Shown: positions 1 to 7,320, counted from the stretch's first letter. The stretch: DNA of 10,929 nucleotides from Verrucomicrobiota bacterium (GCA_005798925.1 SYID01000231.1:1-10929); one strand, 5' to 3'. The notes: generated by a model not told the origin, from the sequence alone. Numbers and translations are program-made.

Positions 1-1163
1 ATGGGACGCTTCTGATCCGGTTCCGAGATCGTTCCTGGCAGGTTGCTCCAGAGCCCGAAACGCAGACCTCCCTCCTTCGCGTGGTCGACGTGGCGGTGAT
101 AGAGGAAGGCGTCGATCGCGCCGTCGAGCCGCCGGATCTTCTCCCAGGCGTAAGCATAGGCGGCGGCTTGTTCGGCGAGGGCTTCGGGCCGCTTGGTCAC
201 GTCGAAGCCTTGCTCCGTGAGGCTGAGTCGTCGGGGTCTGCCTTCGAAGCGTAGTTCCGGAGAGGCGAGCTTACGCACGACCACCTCGAGGTTCTTGAAC
301 GTGACCTTACGCGTGTCGTCGTCGAACGTGACCTTGTCGAGCCAAGTGCGCGGGTCGCGTAAGTTGCTCGGGTAGGGGTGGAAGGCCAGGTGCCAGTCGA
401 AGTCGCCGCGTTCCTTGGCGCGCCGCGCGAAGGCCTCGAGGAGGCTGCGTCCCGAGCAGGCTCGCAGCGGATCCGGGTGGCCTTGGGAGTTCCAATGGTG
501 CTCCATCGAGAGGTAGACGCGGGCGTGGGCGGAATGACGTCGCAGGGAAGTCCAGGCGAGACGGACCTGGTCCTCGTATTGGGTCGCGACCTGTGCGACC
601 GTGGCCGGGCCCATCTGGTGCCACTCATGGTGCGAATTCACCTCATTGCCGATGACCCACCCCCAGACCCGACCGTACGAGGTGTCGGTCGAGCACCAGC
701 GACGGGCGATGAAGTCGGTCAGCGCCTTGTAGCAGGCGCGACCCTCGGTCGTCACCGTGTTCGCCGCCATCGTCGTGCCTTTGGCCGGATCGGCCTGCGG
801 GTGGACCGTCAGCGCGCGGATGCGTTCGTCGGGCGAGCGATAGGTGATGAGGATGAGCGTCACGACCAAGCCGCGGTCGCTGAGCGGTTTGATCTGCCGG
901 TCCATCGCCTGCACGTAGCGCTCGTTGAGGGCGAACACGTGTCCGTCGGCGGCCGCCGTGAGCTGACCAGGCTTGATCTCCGTCGCCGGCGACAGCAGGC
1001 CGTGCAACGTGAGGTTCAGGCCGGCGTGATGCGCACCCAGTTCGAGGGCGTCGGGAATCATCTGCACCTGGATTCCCTTGGGGCTCGGTTTGGTCGGGTA
1101 GGGCGTGGGATCCGGGCCGGCGAGGAGGGACCCGGCGAGGCCTAACGCGAGGAAAAGACGCAT
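1..1163 (-). CDS. DUF5722 domain protein, probable secreted glycoside hydrolase (C-terminus beyond left edge)
   Basis: I translated the minus strand from the ATG at 1163-1161; the frame stays open for 387 codons to the window edge, so the C-terminus is missing. Residues 1-16 (MRLFLALGLAGSLLAG) form a short signal peptide, predicting export. The rest follows the DUF5722 pattern as I remember it: an N-terminal DALELGAHHAGLNL segment, a GNEVN motif with Glu174, an AFHPYP motif near residue 250, and an LTEQGF motif with Glu317 followed by an AEQAAAYAYAWEKI helix. An NE pair in mid-protein and a strand-end Glu about 140 residues later is the acid/base plus nucleophile layout of clan GH-A TIM-barrel hydrolases, so I infer retaining glycosidase activity; the substrate cannot be read. 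It is divergent from the neighbouring sulfatase gene, which suggests polysaccharide breakdown. No clear Shine-Dalgarno precedes the ATG. A GH5- or GH42-like enzyme outside DUF5722 is the main alternative. Confidence 0.78.
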   Translation of the reverse strand, partial: MRLFLALGLAGSLLAGPDPTPYPTKPSPKGIQVQMIPDALELGAHHAGLNLTLHGLLSPATEIKPGQLTAAADGHVFALNERYVQAMDRQIKPLSDRGLVVTLILITYRSPDERIRALTVHPQADPAKGTTMAANTVTTEGRACYKALTDFIARRWCSTDTSYGRVWGWVIGNEVNSHHEWHQMGPATVAQVATQYEDQVRLAWTSLRRHSAHARVYLSMEHHWNSQGHPDPLRACSGRSLLEAFARRAKERGDFDWHLAFHPYPSNLRDPRTWLDKVTFDDDTRKVTFKNLEVVVRKLASPELRFEGRPRRLSLTEQGFDVTKRPEALAEQAAAYAYAWEKIRRLDGAIDAFLYHRHVDHAKEGGLRFGLWSNLPGTISEPDQKRP

Positions 1164-1256
1164 GAAACCAAGACACGGGATGCCGGGGAAGGTTGCCGAC
1201 CAACAGGGAAGCGGGTTGACGGGGCCCGGTGGCCGGCTAACAAACCTTCCCACCCC
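1164..1256. promoter_or_regulatory. Divergent intergenic region between DUF5722 and sulfatase genes, with weak promoter candidate
   Basis: These 93 bp separate two outward-facing genes and must carry both start signals unless each is read through from elsewhere. On the plus strand, TTGACG (1216-1221) followed after 16 bp by TAACAA (1238-1243) is a weak sigma-70-like candidate that would leave a very short leader before the ATG at 1257. I see no convincing Shine-Dalgarno for either gene and no obvious operator repeat. Confidence 0.25.
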
Positions 1257-2831
1257 ATGCGAATCCTGGCACTTCTCCTCTGTCTGGTCGGCGGCCTGCT
1301 GTCCGCCGCCCCGGCCAAGCAGCCCAACATCGTCTTCATCTTCTCCGATGACCACGCCTATCAGGCCATCAGCGCCTATGGCGATTCGCGCAAGCTCATC
1401 CAGACCCCGAACATCGACCGGATCGCCAACGAAGGCATGCGCTTCGACCGGGCCTTGGTCACCAACTCGATCTGCGGTCCGAGCCGCGCCGTGATCCTCA
1501 CGGGCAAGTACTCTCACCTGAACGGTTTCTATAACAATTCGAACTCCGTCTTCAACGGCGAGCAGCTGACTTTCCCCAAGCTTCTGCAGAAGTCGGGCTA
1601 TCAGACGGCCGTGGTCGGCAAGTGGCATCTGGTCAGCGACCCCGTGGGCTTCGATTACTGGCAGGTGCTGCCCGGCCAGGGCCTCTATTACAACCCTCCG
1701 ATGAAGAACGCGGGCGGGATGGTCAAGACCCAGGGGTATGTCACGGACATCGTCACCGATCTCTCGCTCGAATGGGTGCGCAAGCGCGACAAGACCAAGC
1801 CCTTCATGCTGATGTGCCAGCACAAGGCCCCGCATCGTGAGTGGGCTCCCAACATCAAGGATCTCGGCTTCGACAAGGATCGGGTCTACCCTGAGCCGGC
1901 TACCCTGTTCGACGATTACGCCGACCGCGCCCGCGCGGTGGCCGAGAACGACATGACGCTCGAGAAGACCATCGTGCCGCTCGACGTGAAACTGGTCCGT
2001 CCGCCGAACATGGACGCCGAGCAGTCCGCCGTCTGGGACGCCTTCTACGAGCCGCGCAACGAGGCCTACCGTAAGGCTAATCCGCAGGGCAAGGACCTCG
2101 TGCGCTGGCGCTACCAGCGCTACATGCATGACTACCTCGCCACCGTGAAATCAGTCGATGACAACGTCGGACGCGTGCTGAAATTCCTCGAGGACGAAGG
2201 CCTCGCCGAGAACACCATCGTGATCTATTCCGCCGACCAGGGCTTCTACCTCGGCGAGCACGGCTGGTTCGACAAGCGCTGGATCTTCGAGGAGTCCGTC
2301 CGCACGCCGTTGCTCGTCCGCTGGCCCGGCGTGACCAAGCCCGGCTCCGTGAGCAAGGCCTTGGTCTCGAACCTCGACTATGCGCAGACTTTCCTCGCGA
2401 TGGCCGGCCTGCCTTCGCCCGCGGAGATGCAGGGCCGCAGCCTGACGCCGATCCTGGCGGGCGAGACCCCGGCGGACTGGCGCAAGGAGTTCTACTACCA
2501 CTATTACGAATACCCGCAGCCTCACCATGTCGCTCCGCATTACGGCGTGATCACCGACCGCTACAAGCTCGTGCGTTACTACGGTAACGGCGAGACCAAG
2601 ACCGATCTCTTCGACAACGAGAAAGATCCGCTGGAAATGAAGAGCTTCTTCGGCAAGCCGGGCTATGAGTCCGTCCAAGCGGACCTCGAGGCCCGACTCG
2701 CCAAGCTGCGCGTCGACCTCAAGGTGCCGGAGGTCGAAGACGAATACGCCTCGGGCGCGAAGAAGCGCACGCCTCCCGCGGGCAAGAACGCTCCGAAGGG
2801 CAAGGGCAAGAAGGCGCCGGCGGCCAAGTAG
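1257..2831 (+). CDS. Secreted S1-family sulfatase (CxPSR type, DUF4976-like C-terminus)
   Basis: A 524-residue type I sulfatase that should hydrolyse sulfate esters outside the cytoplasm. Residues 1-20 are a signal peptide. The PNIVFIFSDD strand gives metal-binding Asp31/Asp32. Cys73 in CGPSR (73-77) is the residue matured to formylglycine, and LTGK (Lys84) completes the signature. GKWH is at 121-124, HKAPH at 189-193, and SADQGFYLGEHGWFDK near 325-340 supplies Asp327, Gln328, His335 and Lys340. The C-terminal part, with an HYYEYPQPHH stretch and an ITDRYKLVRYY motif, resembles DUF4976 domains. This pattern recalls subfamily S1_11, whose known members include N-acetylglucosamine-6-sulfatases, but I hold that assignment loosely. 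The last 25 residues are a Lys-rich tail (8 Lys) not needed for catalysis. The ATG at 1257 puts the signal peptide at the very start. No formylglycine-generating enzyme lies in the window. The gene ends tail-to-tail with the SGNH gene. Confidence 0.93.
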   Translation: MRILALLLCLVGGLLSAAPAKQPNIVFIFSDDHAYQAISAYGDSRKLIQTPNIDRIANEGMRFDRALVTNSICGPSRAVILTGKYSHLNGFYNNSNSVFNGEQLTFPKLLQKSGYQTAVVGKWHLVSDPVGFDYWQVLPGQGLYYNPPMKNAGGMVKTQGYVTDIVTDLSLEWVRKRDKTKPFMLMCQHKAPHREWAPNIKDLGFDKDRVYPEPATLFDDYADRARAVAENDMTLEKTIVPLDVKLVRPPNMDAEQSAVWDAFYEPRNEAYRKANPQGKDLVRWRYQRYMHDYLATVKSVDDNVGRVLKFLEDEGLAENTIVIYSADQGFYLGEHGWFDKRWIFEESVRTPLLVRWPGVTKPGSVSKALVSNLDYAQTFLAMAGLPSPAEMQGRSLTPILAGETPADWRKEFYYHYYEYPQPHHVAPHYGVITDRYKLVRYYGNGETKTDLFDNEKDPLEMKSFFGKPGYESVQADLEARLAKLRVDLKVPEVEDEYASGAKKRTPPAGKNAPKGKGKKAPAAK

Positions 2832-2834
2832 GCC

Positions 2835-3527
2835 TCAGCGCCAGCTGGCGCGTACGACCCGTTCCCACTCGTCGGCCATCAGTTGGTGGCCGGCCGTGGT
2901 CGGGTGGACGCCGTCCCAGATCCAGTAGGACGAAGGGGCGCGGCGGAGGGCGTCGTCGAAGACCTTCTGAAAGTCGACGAGCGTCGCCCCGTGCTTGGCG
3001 GCGAGGCGACGCACCACGGGGACGAGGAGGGCGAGCCGCTCGCGTCGGCCGGGGGATTTGTCGATGGCCGCTCCGGAGGCGCCGAGGAAAGGCTCGCAGA
3101 GCACGAGGCGCAGCTTGGGGTTGGCCTTGCGGGCCGCGGTCAGCAGCTCGTCATAGGTCTTTTCGAAGACTTCCTGGTGCACGCCCTTGCTGCTGTCGTT
3201 GACGCCGATCATGACGCTCAGGACGTCGGGCTTGAGCTCGAGCGTGTCCTTGGGCCAGCGTCGGGCGAGGTCGAGCACCGTGTTGCCGGAGACGCCGCGG
3301 TTGAGGAAAGTAGCGTTCTGGCCCGGGGAGCCGGCCCCGAGGCGCGCGGCGAGCAGGTAGACGAACCCGTGGCCGTGGACGTGGTTGAGATCGGCTCCGC
3401 GTCCGCGGTTGCCGTCCGTGATGGAATCACCTTGGAAGAGGATCCGCGGAGACTCGGGCAAGCCGGGCAGGGGCTCCCCGGCGAAGGCGGAGCCGGCGCA
3501 GAGCAGGGCCGCGAGGAGAAGCCTCAT
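2835..3527 (-). CDS. Secreted SGNH/GDSL hydrolase (probable esterase/deacetylase)
   Basis: A 230-residue exported hydrolase. Residues 1-16 (ending AFA) are a signal peptide with an AxA cleavage site. All four SGNH blocks are visible: FQGDSITDG with nucleophile Ser35, NRGVSGNT with Gly81, MIGVNDS with Asn110, and WDGVHPT with Asp205 and His208. The length is normal for a single-domain member. Characterised relatives remove acetyl or other acyl groups from polysaccharides or act as lipases/esterases. Next to sulfatases, carbohydrate deacylation is the more likely role, but this is inference. The start ATG overlaps the upstream sulfatase stop as ATGA, so the two are probably translationally coupled. 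The purine-rich 3' end of the sulfatase gene provides the ribosome-binding region. The stop codon is 3 bp from the stop of the convergent sulfatase. Confidence 0.9.
   Translation of the reverse strand: MRLLLAALLCAGSAFAGEPLPGLPESPRILFQGDSITDGNRGRGADLNHVHGHGFVYLLAARLGAGSPGQNATFLNRGVSGNTVLDLARRWPKDTLELKPDVLSVMIGVNDSSKGVHQEVFEKTYDELLTAARKANPKLRLVLCEPFLGASGAAIDKSPGRRERLALLVPVVRRLAAKHGATLVDFQKVFDDALRRAPSSYWIWDGVHPTTAGHQLMADEWERVVRASWR
2838..2851. repeat. 14-bp perfect palindrome at convergent gene ends
   Basis: GCGCCAGCTGGCGC reads the same on both strands and lies in the last codons of the SGNH gene, 7 bp past the stop of the plus-strand sulfatase. It has no loop and no T-run on either side, so it is not a standard intrinsic terminator. 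Given the GC content and coding constraint (codons for Ala-Ser-Trp-Arg) it may be chance. Confidence 0.3.
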
Positions 3528-3542
3528 TTCTTCTTCGCCTTG
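3524..3542 (-). promoter_or_regulatory. ATGA overlap and purine-rich ribosome-binding region for SGNH gene
   Basis: The sulfatase stop TGA and SGNH start ATG share ATGA at 3527-3524 (minus strand). The last sulfatase codons read AAG GCG AAG AAG AAA, giving AAGG about 10 nt before the SGNH ATG within a purine run. The Lys-rich tail codons thus double as the likely ribosome-binding region, supporting coupled translation and the ATG choice. Confidence 0.6.
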
Positions 3543-4951
3543 GGGTTCTTCTTGCCCGGGTTCGCGTCGGCCGCCGGATCGTGGTCCGGGTTCTTCGTCG
3601 GCAACTGGGCGTCGACCGACTTCAGCCAGGCGTCGAGGCGCGTGCGCAGCGTCTTGGCCAGCGCGGGCTGGGCGGAGACGAGGTCCTTCGTCTCGCCGAC
3701 GTCGTTCGCCAGGTCATAGAGTTCGTCCCGGCCGTCCTCGTAGAAGTGCACCAGACGGAAATCGCCGCTGCGGACCGCGCTGTAGGGCGTGGCGCCGCCG
3801 GGGTGGTAGTGCGGGTAGTGCCAGAAGATCTCCGCGCGGTCGGGCTTGGCGCCGGACTTCAGGAGCGGAGCCAGGTTGATGCCGTCGACGAGGGATTGGA
3901 GCGGCTTCACGCCGGCGAGTTCGAGGACCGTCGGATAGAGGTCGATCGTCATCGCCGGGGTCTGGTCGACCGTGCCCGCCTTGGTGACGCCGGGCGCGTG
4001 GATGATGAGGGGGACGCGCACGCCCCCTTCGTAGGCCGAGCCTTTGCCCACGCGGAAGGGGGAATTATCGGTGATCGGCAGGAGGCCGCCGTTGTCGGCC
4101 GTGAAGACGATGATGGTGTTCTCGTCGAGTTTCAGCCGCTTCAGCGCCGCTCGGATCGTGCCGAGGGAGTCGTCGACGCTCTCGACGAGCGCGGCGTAGG
4201 TGGCGTTCTTCTGCTTCAAGTCAGGCAGCTTGGCGGCCTTCGCCTGGTACTTGGCGATGACGTCCGGCTTGCCGCCGAGGGGCGTGTGCACGGCGTAGTG
4301 CGGCAGGTAGAGGAAGAAAGGCTTCTCCTTGTTGGCCTCGATGAACTTCACCGCCTCGGCCGCCTCGCGGTCGGTCAGGAATTCGCCGACCGGTCCTTCG
4401 GCCAGCGTCGGGATCTTGTAAGGCGCGTGATAGCTGGGCGGCTGACCGCGGGCATAGCCGCCGACATTGAGGTCGAATCCGTGCTTCTCGGGATAATACG
4501 CTTCGTCGCCTTCCTTGAGCGCCGGCGTGAGATGCCACTTGCCGATGCTGGCCGTGGCGTAACCGGCGGCTTTGAACTGTTCGGCGAGCGTGATTTCCTC
4601 GAAGCGCAGGAATTTCTGCCAGTCGGGAATCTTCAGTTTGGCCTTGGGGCGCTCATGCCCGGCGATCCAGTCCGTGATGCGCAGGCGGGCGGGGTATTTG
4701 CCGGTGAGCAGCGCGGCGCGGGTGGGCGAACAGACCGTGCAGGCCGAGTATCCGTTCGCGAAACGTACGCCGTCCTTGGCCAGTTGGTCGACGTGAGGAG
4801 TCTCGTAGAACTTGCTGCCGTAGCAGGAAAGGTCGGTCTGCCCCATGTCATCTACGAGAATTACGATGACATTGGGAGGGGTGGCTGCTTCCGCCAGCGG
4901 GGCTAGCAGAGCCGATAGGCAAAGGAGGGGGGTTAAAAAGCGGACAATCAC
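3524..4951 (-). CDS. Secreted S1-family sulfatase (CxPTR type), first gene of sulfatase-SGNH operon
   Basis: A 475-residue type I sulfatase, clearly different from the one at 1257-2831. Residues 1-22 form a signal peptide (cleavage likely near AEA-A). Metal-binding Asp34/Asp35 lie in the first strand (VILVDD). Cys74 in CSPTR (74-78) is the formylglycine precursor, with Lys85 in LTGK. GKWH is at 137-140, His218 and His222 in LPHYAVH, and Asp286/Asn287 in TADNGG; Lys303 and EGGVRVP follow in the usual place. The arrangement resembles subfamily S1_16, a broad group with several sulfated-sugar substrates; this is a tentative placing. Translation starts at GTG (4951-4949): AAGGA lies 7 nt upstream and the signal peptide follows directly, so I prefer it to internal codons. 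The C-terminus is Lys-rich (6 of the last 10 residues). It shares 4 bp with the downstream SGNH gene. Confidence 0.93.
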   Translation of the reverse strand: MIVRFLTPLLCLSALLAPLAEAATPPNVIVILVDDMGQTDLSCYGSKFYETPHVDQLAKDGVRFANGYSACTVCSPTRAALLTGKYPARLRITDWIAGHERPKAKLKIPDWQKFLRFEEITLAEQFKAAGYATASIGKWHLTPALKEGDEAYYPEKHGFDLNVGGYARGQPPSYHAPYKIPTLAEGPVGEFLTDREAAEAVKFIEANKEKPFFLYLPHYAVHTPLGGKPDVIAKYQAKAAKLPDLKQKNATYAALVESVDDSLGTIRAALKRLKLDENTIIVFTADNGGLLPITDNSPFRVGKGSAYEGGVRVPLIIHAPGVTKAGTVDQTPAMTIDLYPTVLELAGVKPLQSLVDGINLAPLLKSGAKPDRAEIFWHYPHYHPGGATPYSAVRSGDFRLVHFYEDGRDELYDLANDVGETKDLVSAQPALAKTLRTRLDAWLKSVDAQLPTKNPDHDPAADANPGKKNPKAKKK

Positions 4952-4965
4952 GAGATATTCCTTGT
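4952..4965 (-). promoter_or_regulatory. Shine-Dalgarno supporting the GTG start of the second sulfatase
   Basis: On the minus strand, AAGGA is followed by 7 nt and then GTG at 4951-4949. It is the clearest ribosome-binding site I found in the window and it fixes the non-ATG start, which immediately precedes the signal peptide. Confidence 0.65.
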
Positions 4966-4967
4966 TT

Positions 4968-4996
4968 TTGGCTCATTGCTGGCAAGCGATTAGTGT
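4968..4996 (+). promoter_or_regulatory. Candidate promoter for the metalloprotease gene
   Basis: In the 80-bp divergent spacer, TTGGCT (4968-4973) is separated by 17 bp from TAGTGT (4991-4996). Optimal spacing and the conserved first, second and last bases of the -10 element make it plausible, but both boxes are imperfect. Transcription would begin near 5003, just ahead of the ATG at 5032 and downstream of the alternative GTG at 4993. Confidence 0.3.
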
Positions 4997-5031
4997 GTTG
5001 CCTAGGGGCGTGCCTACCATTGAATCGTCAT

Positions 5032-7320
5032 ATGTCCCCCAAAAAGCTGATTATCGCCCTGTGGGCCGTCGTCGCCATCGTCGCACTGGCCATCCTTCTC
5101 GCGCCTTCGAATGACGGCTACCGCGAGTTCGCCTCGACGCAGGTCGCGCCCTCCGCGAAGCCCTCTCCGGTCGCGGTCGAGGTTCGGGACTTGAACGAGA
5201 AGTCCGCGCCGGCTTCCGCCGTGGAGAATTCTGCCGCCGCCTCCCCGGCCATCTCGCTCGGCGGGGTCTCCGCCTTGCTGGCGGACGCTTCGCTCGCGAA
5301 GTCTCCGGCGTCCGCGGCTTCCGCTCCGATGGCGGCGAATGCCCAGCCGGCCGCCCCGACCTCGGCCACGATCGAGACAGCCAAGGACTCCCGGCTTGCC
5401 GGGGCTTCTGCTCGGTGGCGCCGGGCATCGACAGTCTCTAATGCGGAGATCGAGGCAGCCGTGGAGCGCGACGCGATGACCCCTGAGACCGCCGTGGCCT
5501 TCCGTGCCGCCTGCGGTCATGATCACGATCTTCATTTCGACGCTAAGGGAAGGCCCCTCTATTCCTGTAACATGAAGATCCAGGTGGGGCCGGATACCAC
5601 ACCCGTCACCTCGACCCCGTCCTATCCTTTGGAGGATACTTTCAAGTTGCACAGTCGCCCCGCCGCGACCCGCAAGATCTACCTCGATTTCAATGGGCAT
5701 GTCACCCCTGCAGGCATCTGGAACGATCCGACCGACCCCGACCTGGTCAACGCTCCTTGGAGCATTGACGCGTCTCCTGACTTCAATGACGCCGAGAAAG
5801 CCGTCGTGCAAGAGACCTTCCGTCGCGTTGCGGAACACTTTGCTCCCTGGAACGTGGACGTCACGACCGAGGATCCGGGCGTGGAGTCCTTGCGTAAGAC
5901 CAGCAGTGGCGACTTGAATTATGGCATCCGGGTCGTCATCGGTCCCGTGGAGGGCGAAGCCGGCGGCGTCGCCCACCTGAATTCCTTCAGCAGCAACGAG
6001 GACGACCCTTGTTTCGTATTCACCGTTCCGGGATTTGCCGCCAATGAGATTGCCGGCATCGCTTCGCACGAAGTCGGGCACACCGTCAGCCTGCTGCATC
6101 AAGGCGATCTCAATGGAACTAACCCGATCGCCCGGGAGTATTTCGGTGGTCATGGATCTGGTGCGCTTTCCTGGTCTCCGATCATGGGCAACGGTCTCCG
6201 CCCCGTGAATCAGTGGGCCAAGGGCGAGTACCAAGGGGCCAATCAAAAGCAGGACAACCTGGTGGCCATCAGCAACAATACCTCCGGCATCCCGCTCATC
6301 CCCGACGACCATGGTGGTACCTTGGCGACCGCGACCATCGCTCCTGGCACTTCGTTGACCGGAGGAGGTATCATCAGCAACGGTGCGGATGTCGACATGA
6401 TCAAGATCGCCGCGGGTAAGGGTGCCCTGACCATCACGCCGAAAGTCGCCCTCACCGCCCCGAATCTCCGTCTGCAGATCAAGGTCCTCAACTCCACTGG
6501 CGCCACGATCGGAACTTACGAGGGTGCCGGTACGGCGGGCAACATGGCTCCGGCGCCCATCTCGGTCGCCCTGCCTGCCGAAGGCTTTTACTACATCCAG
6601 ATGGACGGCATCGGCAACGGCACCGGGGTGACTGAAGGCTACACCGACTATGGTTCCATCGGCTACTACAGCCTTGTGGCCGCCTGGCCGGAGCAGGGCA
6701 ACAGGACGCCCATCGCCGACGCCACCCTCACCACTCCGACCACTTACGACTACGCGACCCAGCCGGGTGCCTTGGTCAATTTCAATGGCACCCTGTCGAA
6801 CGATCCCGATGGTCTGATCATCAGATACCTGTGGAATTTCAACGATGTCTATCCGCGCACCGCGACCGGTCCGGTGGCCTCGCACCGCTACAAGGCGCCC
6901 GGCGTCTACCGGCCTACGCTGACCGTGGTCGACGATCTCGGCGCTTCGGCCACCACGAGCGTGACCGTGACCGTCACGGGTCCGACCGTGGCCCCGAGCT
7001 GTTCCTTGCAGCTCATCAGTGGTTCCTTCGCGCGCCTTAACTCGGTGTCGGACGTCGCGAACGCCACGATCCTCGTGCAGGACCAGTATGGCAATCCGCT
7101 CCGCCGCGCCTTGGTGAACGTGACTGTTTCCGGAATGGTTTCCACCCCGCGAGTCACCATCCGTACCAATGAATTCGGCCAAGTGAGCGTCACTTCGCCT
7201 AAGTTCAAGCGCGGCGCCCGCGGTACGATTCGCTTCGACGTGAGTTCCGTCGTCTCCGCGACCCATCCTTATGTCCCTACGGACAACGACGTACCGGCCT
7301 TCGTCACGTTGACACGCTAA
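5032..7320 (+). CDS. Exported multidomain metzincin-type metalloprotease (PPC, PKD and Ig-like modules)
   Basis: A 762-residue protein, numbered from the ATG at 5032. I chose this over the in-frame GTG at 4993 because it places Met-Ser-Pro-Lys-Lys directly before a hydrophobic segment (residues 6-23, signal peptide or membrane anchor). Residues 24 to about 130 are an Ala/Ser/Pro-rich linker or propeptide. The region from KIYLDFNGHVT onward is the catalytic domain: HEVGHTVSLLH (346-356) gives zinc ligands His346, His350 and His356 with Glu347 as the base, and SPIMG supplies a Met-turn at Met385. The usual metzincin Gly in HExxHxxGxxH is Ser353. Residues about 423-555 look like a pre-peptidase C-terminal (PPC) beta domain, about 558-650 a PKD domain (NDPDGLIIRYLWNFND), and about 654-762 an Ig-like domain. 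I see no PEP-CTERM or LPxTG-like sorting motif. Proteolysis of extracellular protein is likely; the target is unknown. Confidence 0.85.
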   Translation: MSPKKLIIALWAVVAIVALAILLAPSNDGYREFASTQVAPSAKPSPVAVEVRDLNEKSAPASAVENSAAASPAISLGGVSALLADASLAKSPASAASAPMAANAQPAAPTSATIETAKDSRLAGASARWRRASTVSNAEIEAAVERDAMTPETAVAFRAACGHDHDLHFDAKGRPLYSCNMKIQVGPDTTPVTSTPSYPLEDTFKLHSRPAATRKIYLDFNGHVTPAGIWNDPTDPDLVNAPWSIDASPDFNDAEKAVVQETFRRVAEHFAPWNVDVTTEDPGVESLRKTSSGDLNYGIRVVIGPVEGEAGGVAHLNSFSSNEDDPCFVFTVPGFAANEIAGIASHEVGHTVSLLHQGDLNGTNPIAREYFGGHGSGALSWSPIMGNGLRPVNQWAKGEYQGANQKQDNLVAISNNTSGIPLIPDDHGGTLATATIAPGTSLTGGGIISNGADVDMIKIAAGKGALTITPKVALTAPNLRLQIKVLNSTGATIGTYEGAGTAGNMAPAPISVALPAEGFYYIQMDGIGNGTGVTEGYTDYGSIGYYSLVAAWPEQGNRTPIADATLTTPTTYDYATQPGALVNFNGTLSNDPDGLIIRYLWNFNDVYPRTATGPVASHRYKAPGVYRPTLTVVDDLGASATTSVTVTVTGPTVAPSCSLQLISGSFARLNSVSDVANATILVQDQYGNPLRRALVNVTVSGMVSTPRVTIRTNEFGQVSVTSPKFKRGARGTIRFDVSSVVSATHPYVPTDNDVPAFVTLTR

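Noticed and set aside
378..1145. A 255-codon plus-strand open frame at the left end
   Set aside because: It lies opposite the DUF5722 gene, whose minus-strand translation gives a signal peptide and family motifs; the plus-strand product has none.
643..1203. Minus-strand open frames (also 197-628 and 307-624) in the same region
   Set aside because: They are out-of-frame shadows of the DUF5722 gene, Arg/Pro-rich with no domain.
3581..4906. A 441-codon plus-strand open frame opposite the second sulfatase
   Set aside because: Antisense shadow of an enzyme with all sulfatase motifs; composition is Val/Arg/Gly-rich with no domain or signal peptide.
4993..5031. An upstream GTG start that would add 13 residues to the metalloprotease
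   Set aside because: The extension contains Cys and Pro ahead of the Lys-Lys/hydrophobic export segment, has no Shine-Dalgarno and would overlap the candidate -10 box; the ATG at 5032 fits better.
6961..6980. Inverted repeat in the PKD end (CCGTGACCGTCACGG)
   Set aside because: It is explained by alternating Val-Thr codons in a beta strand and has no terminator T-run.
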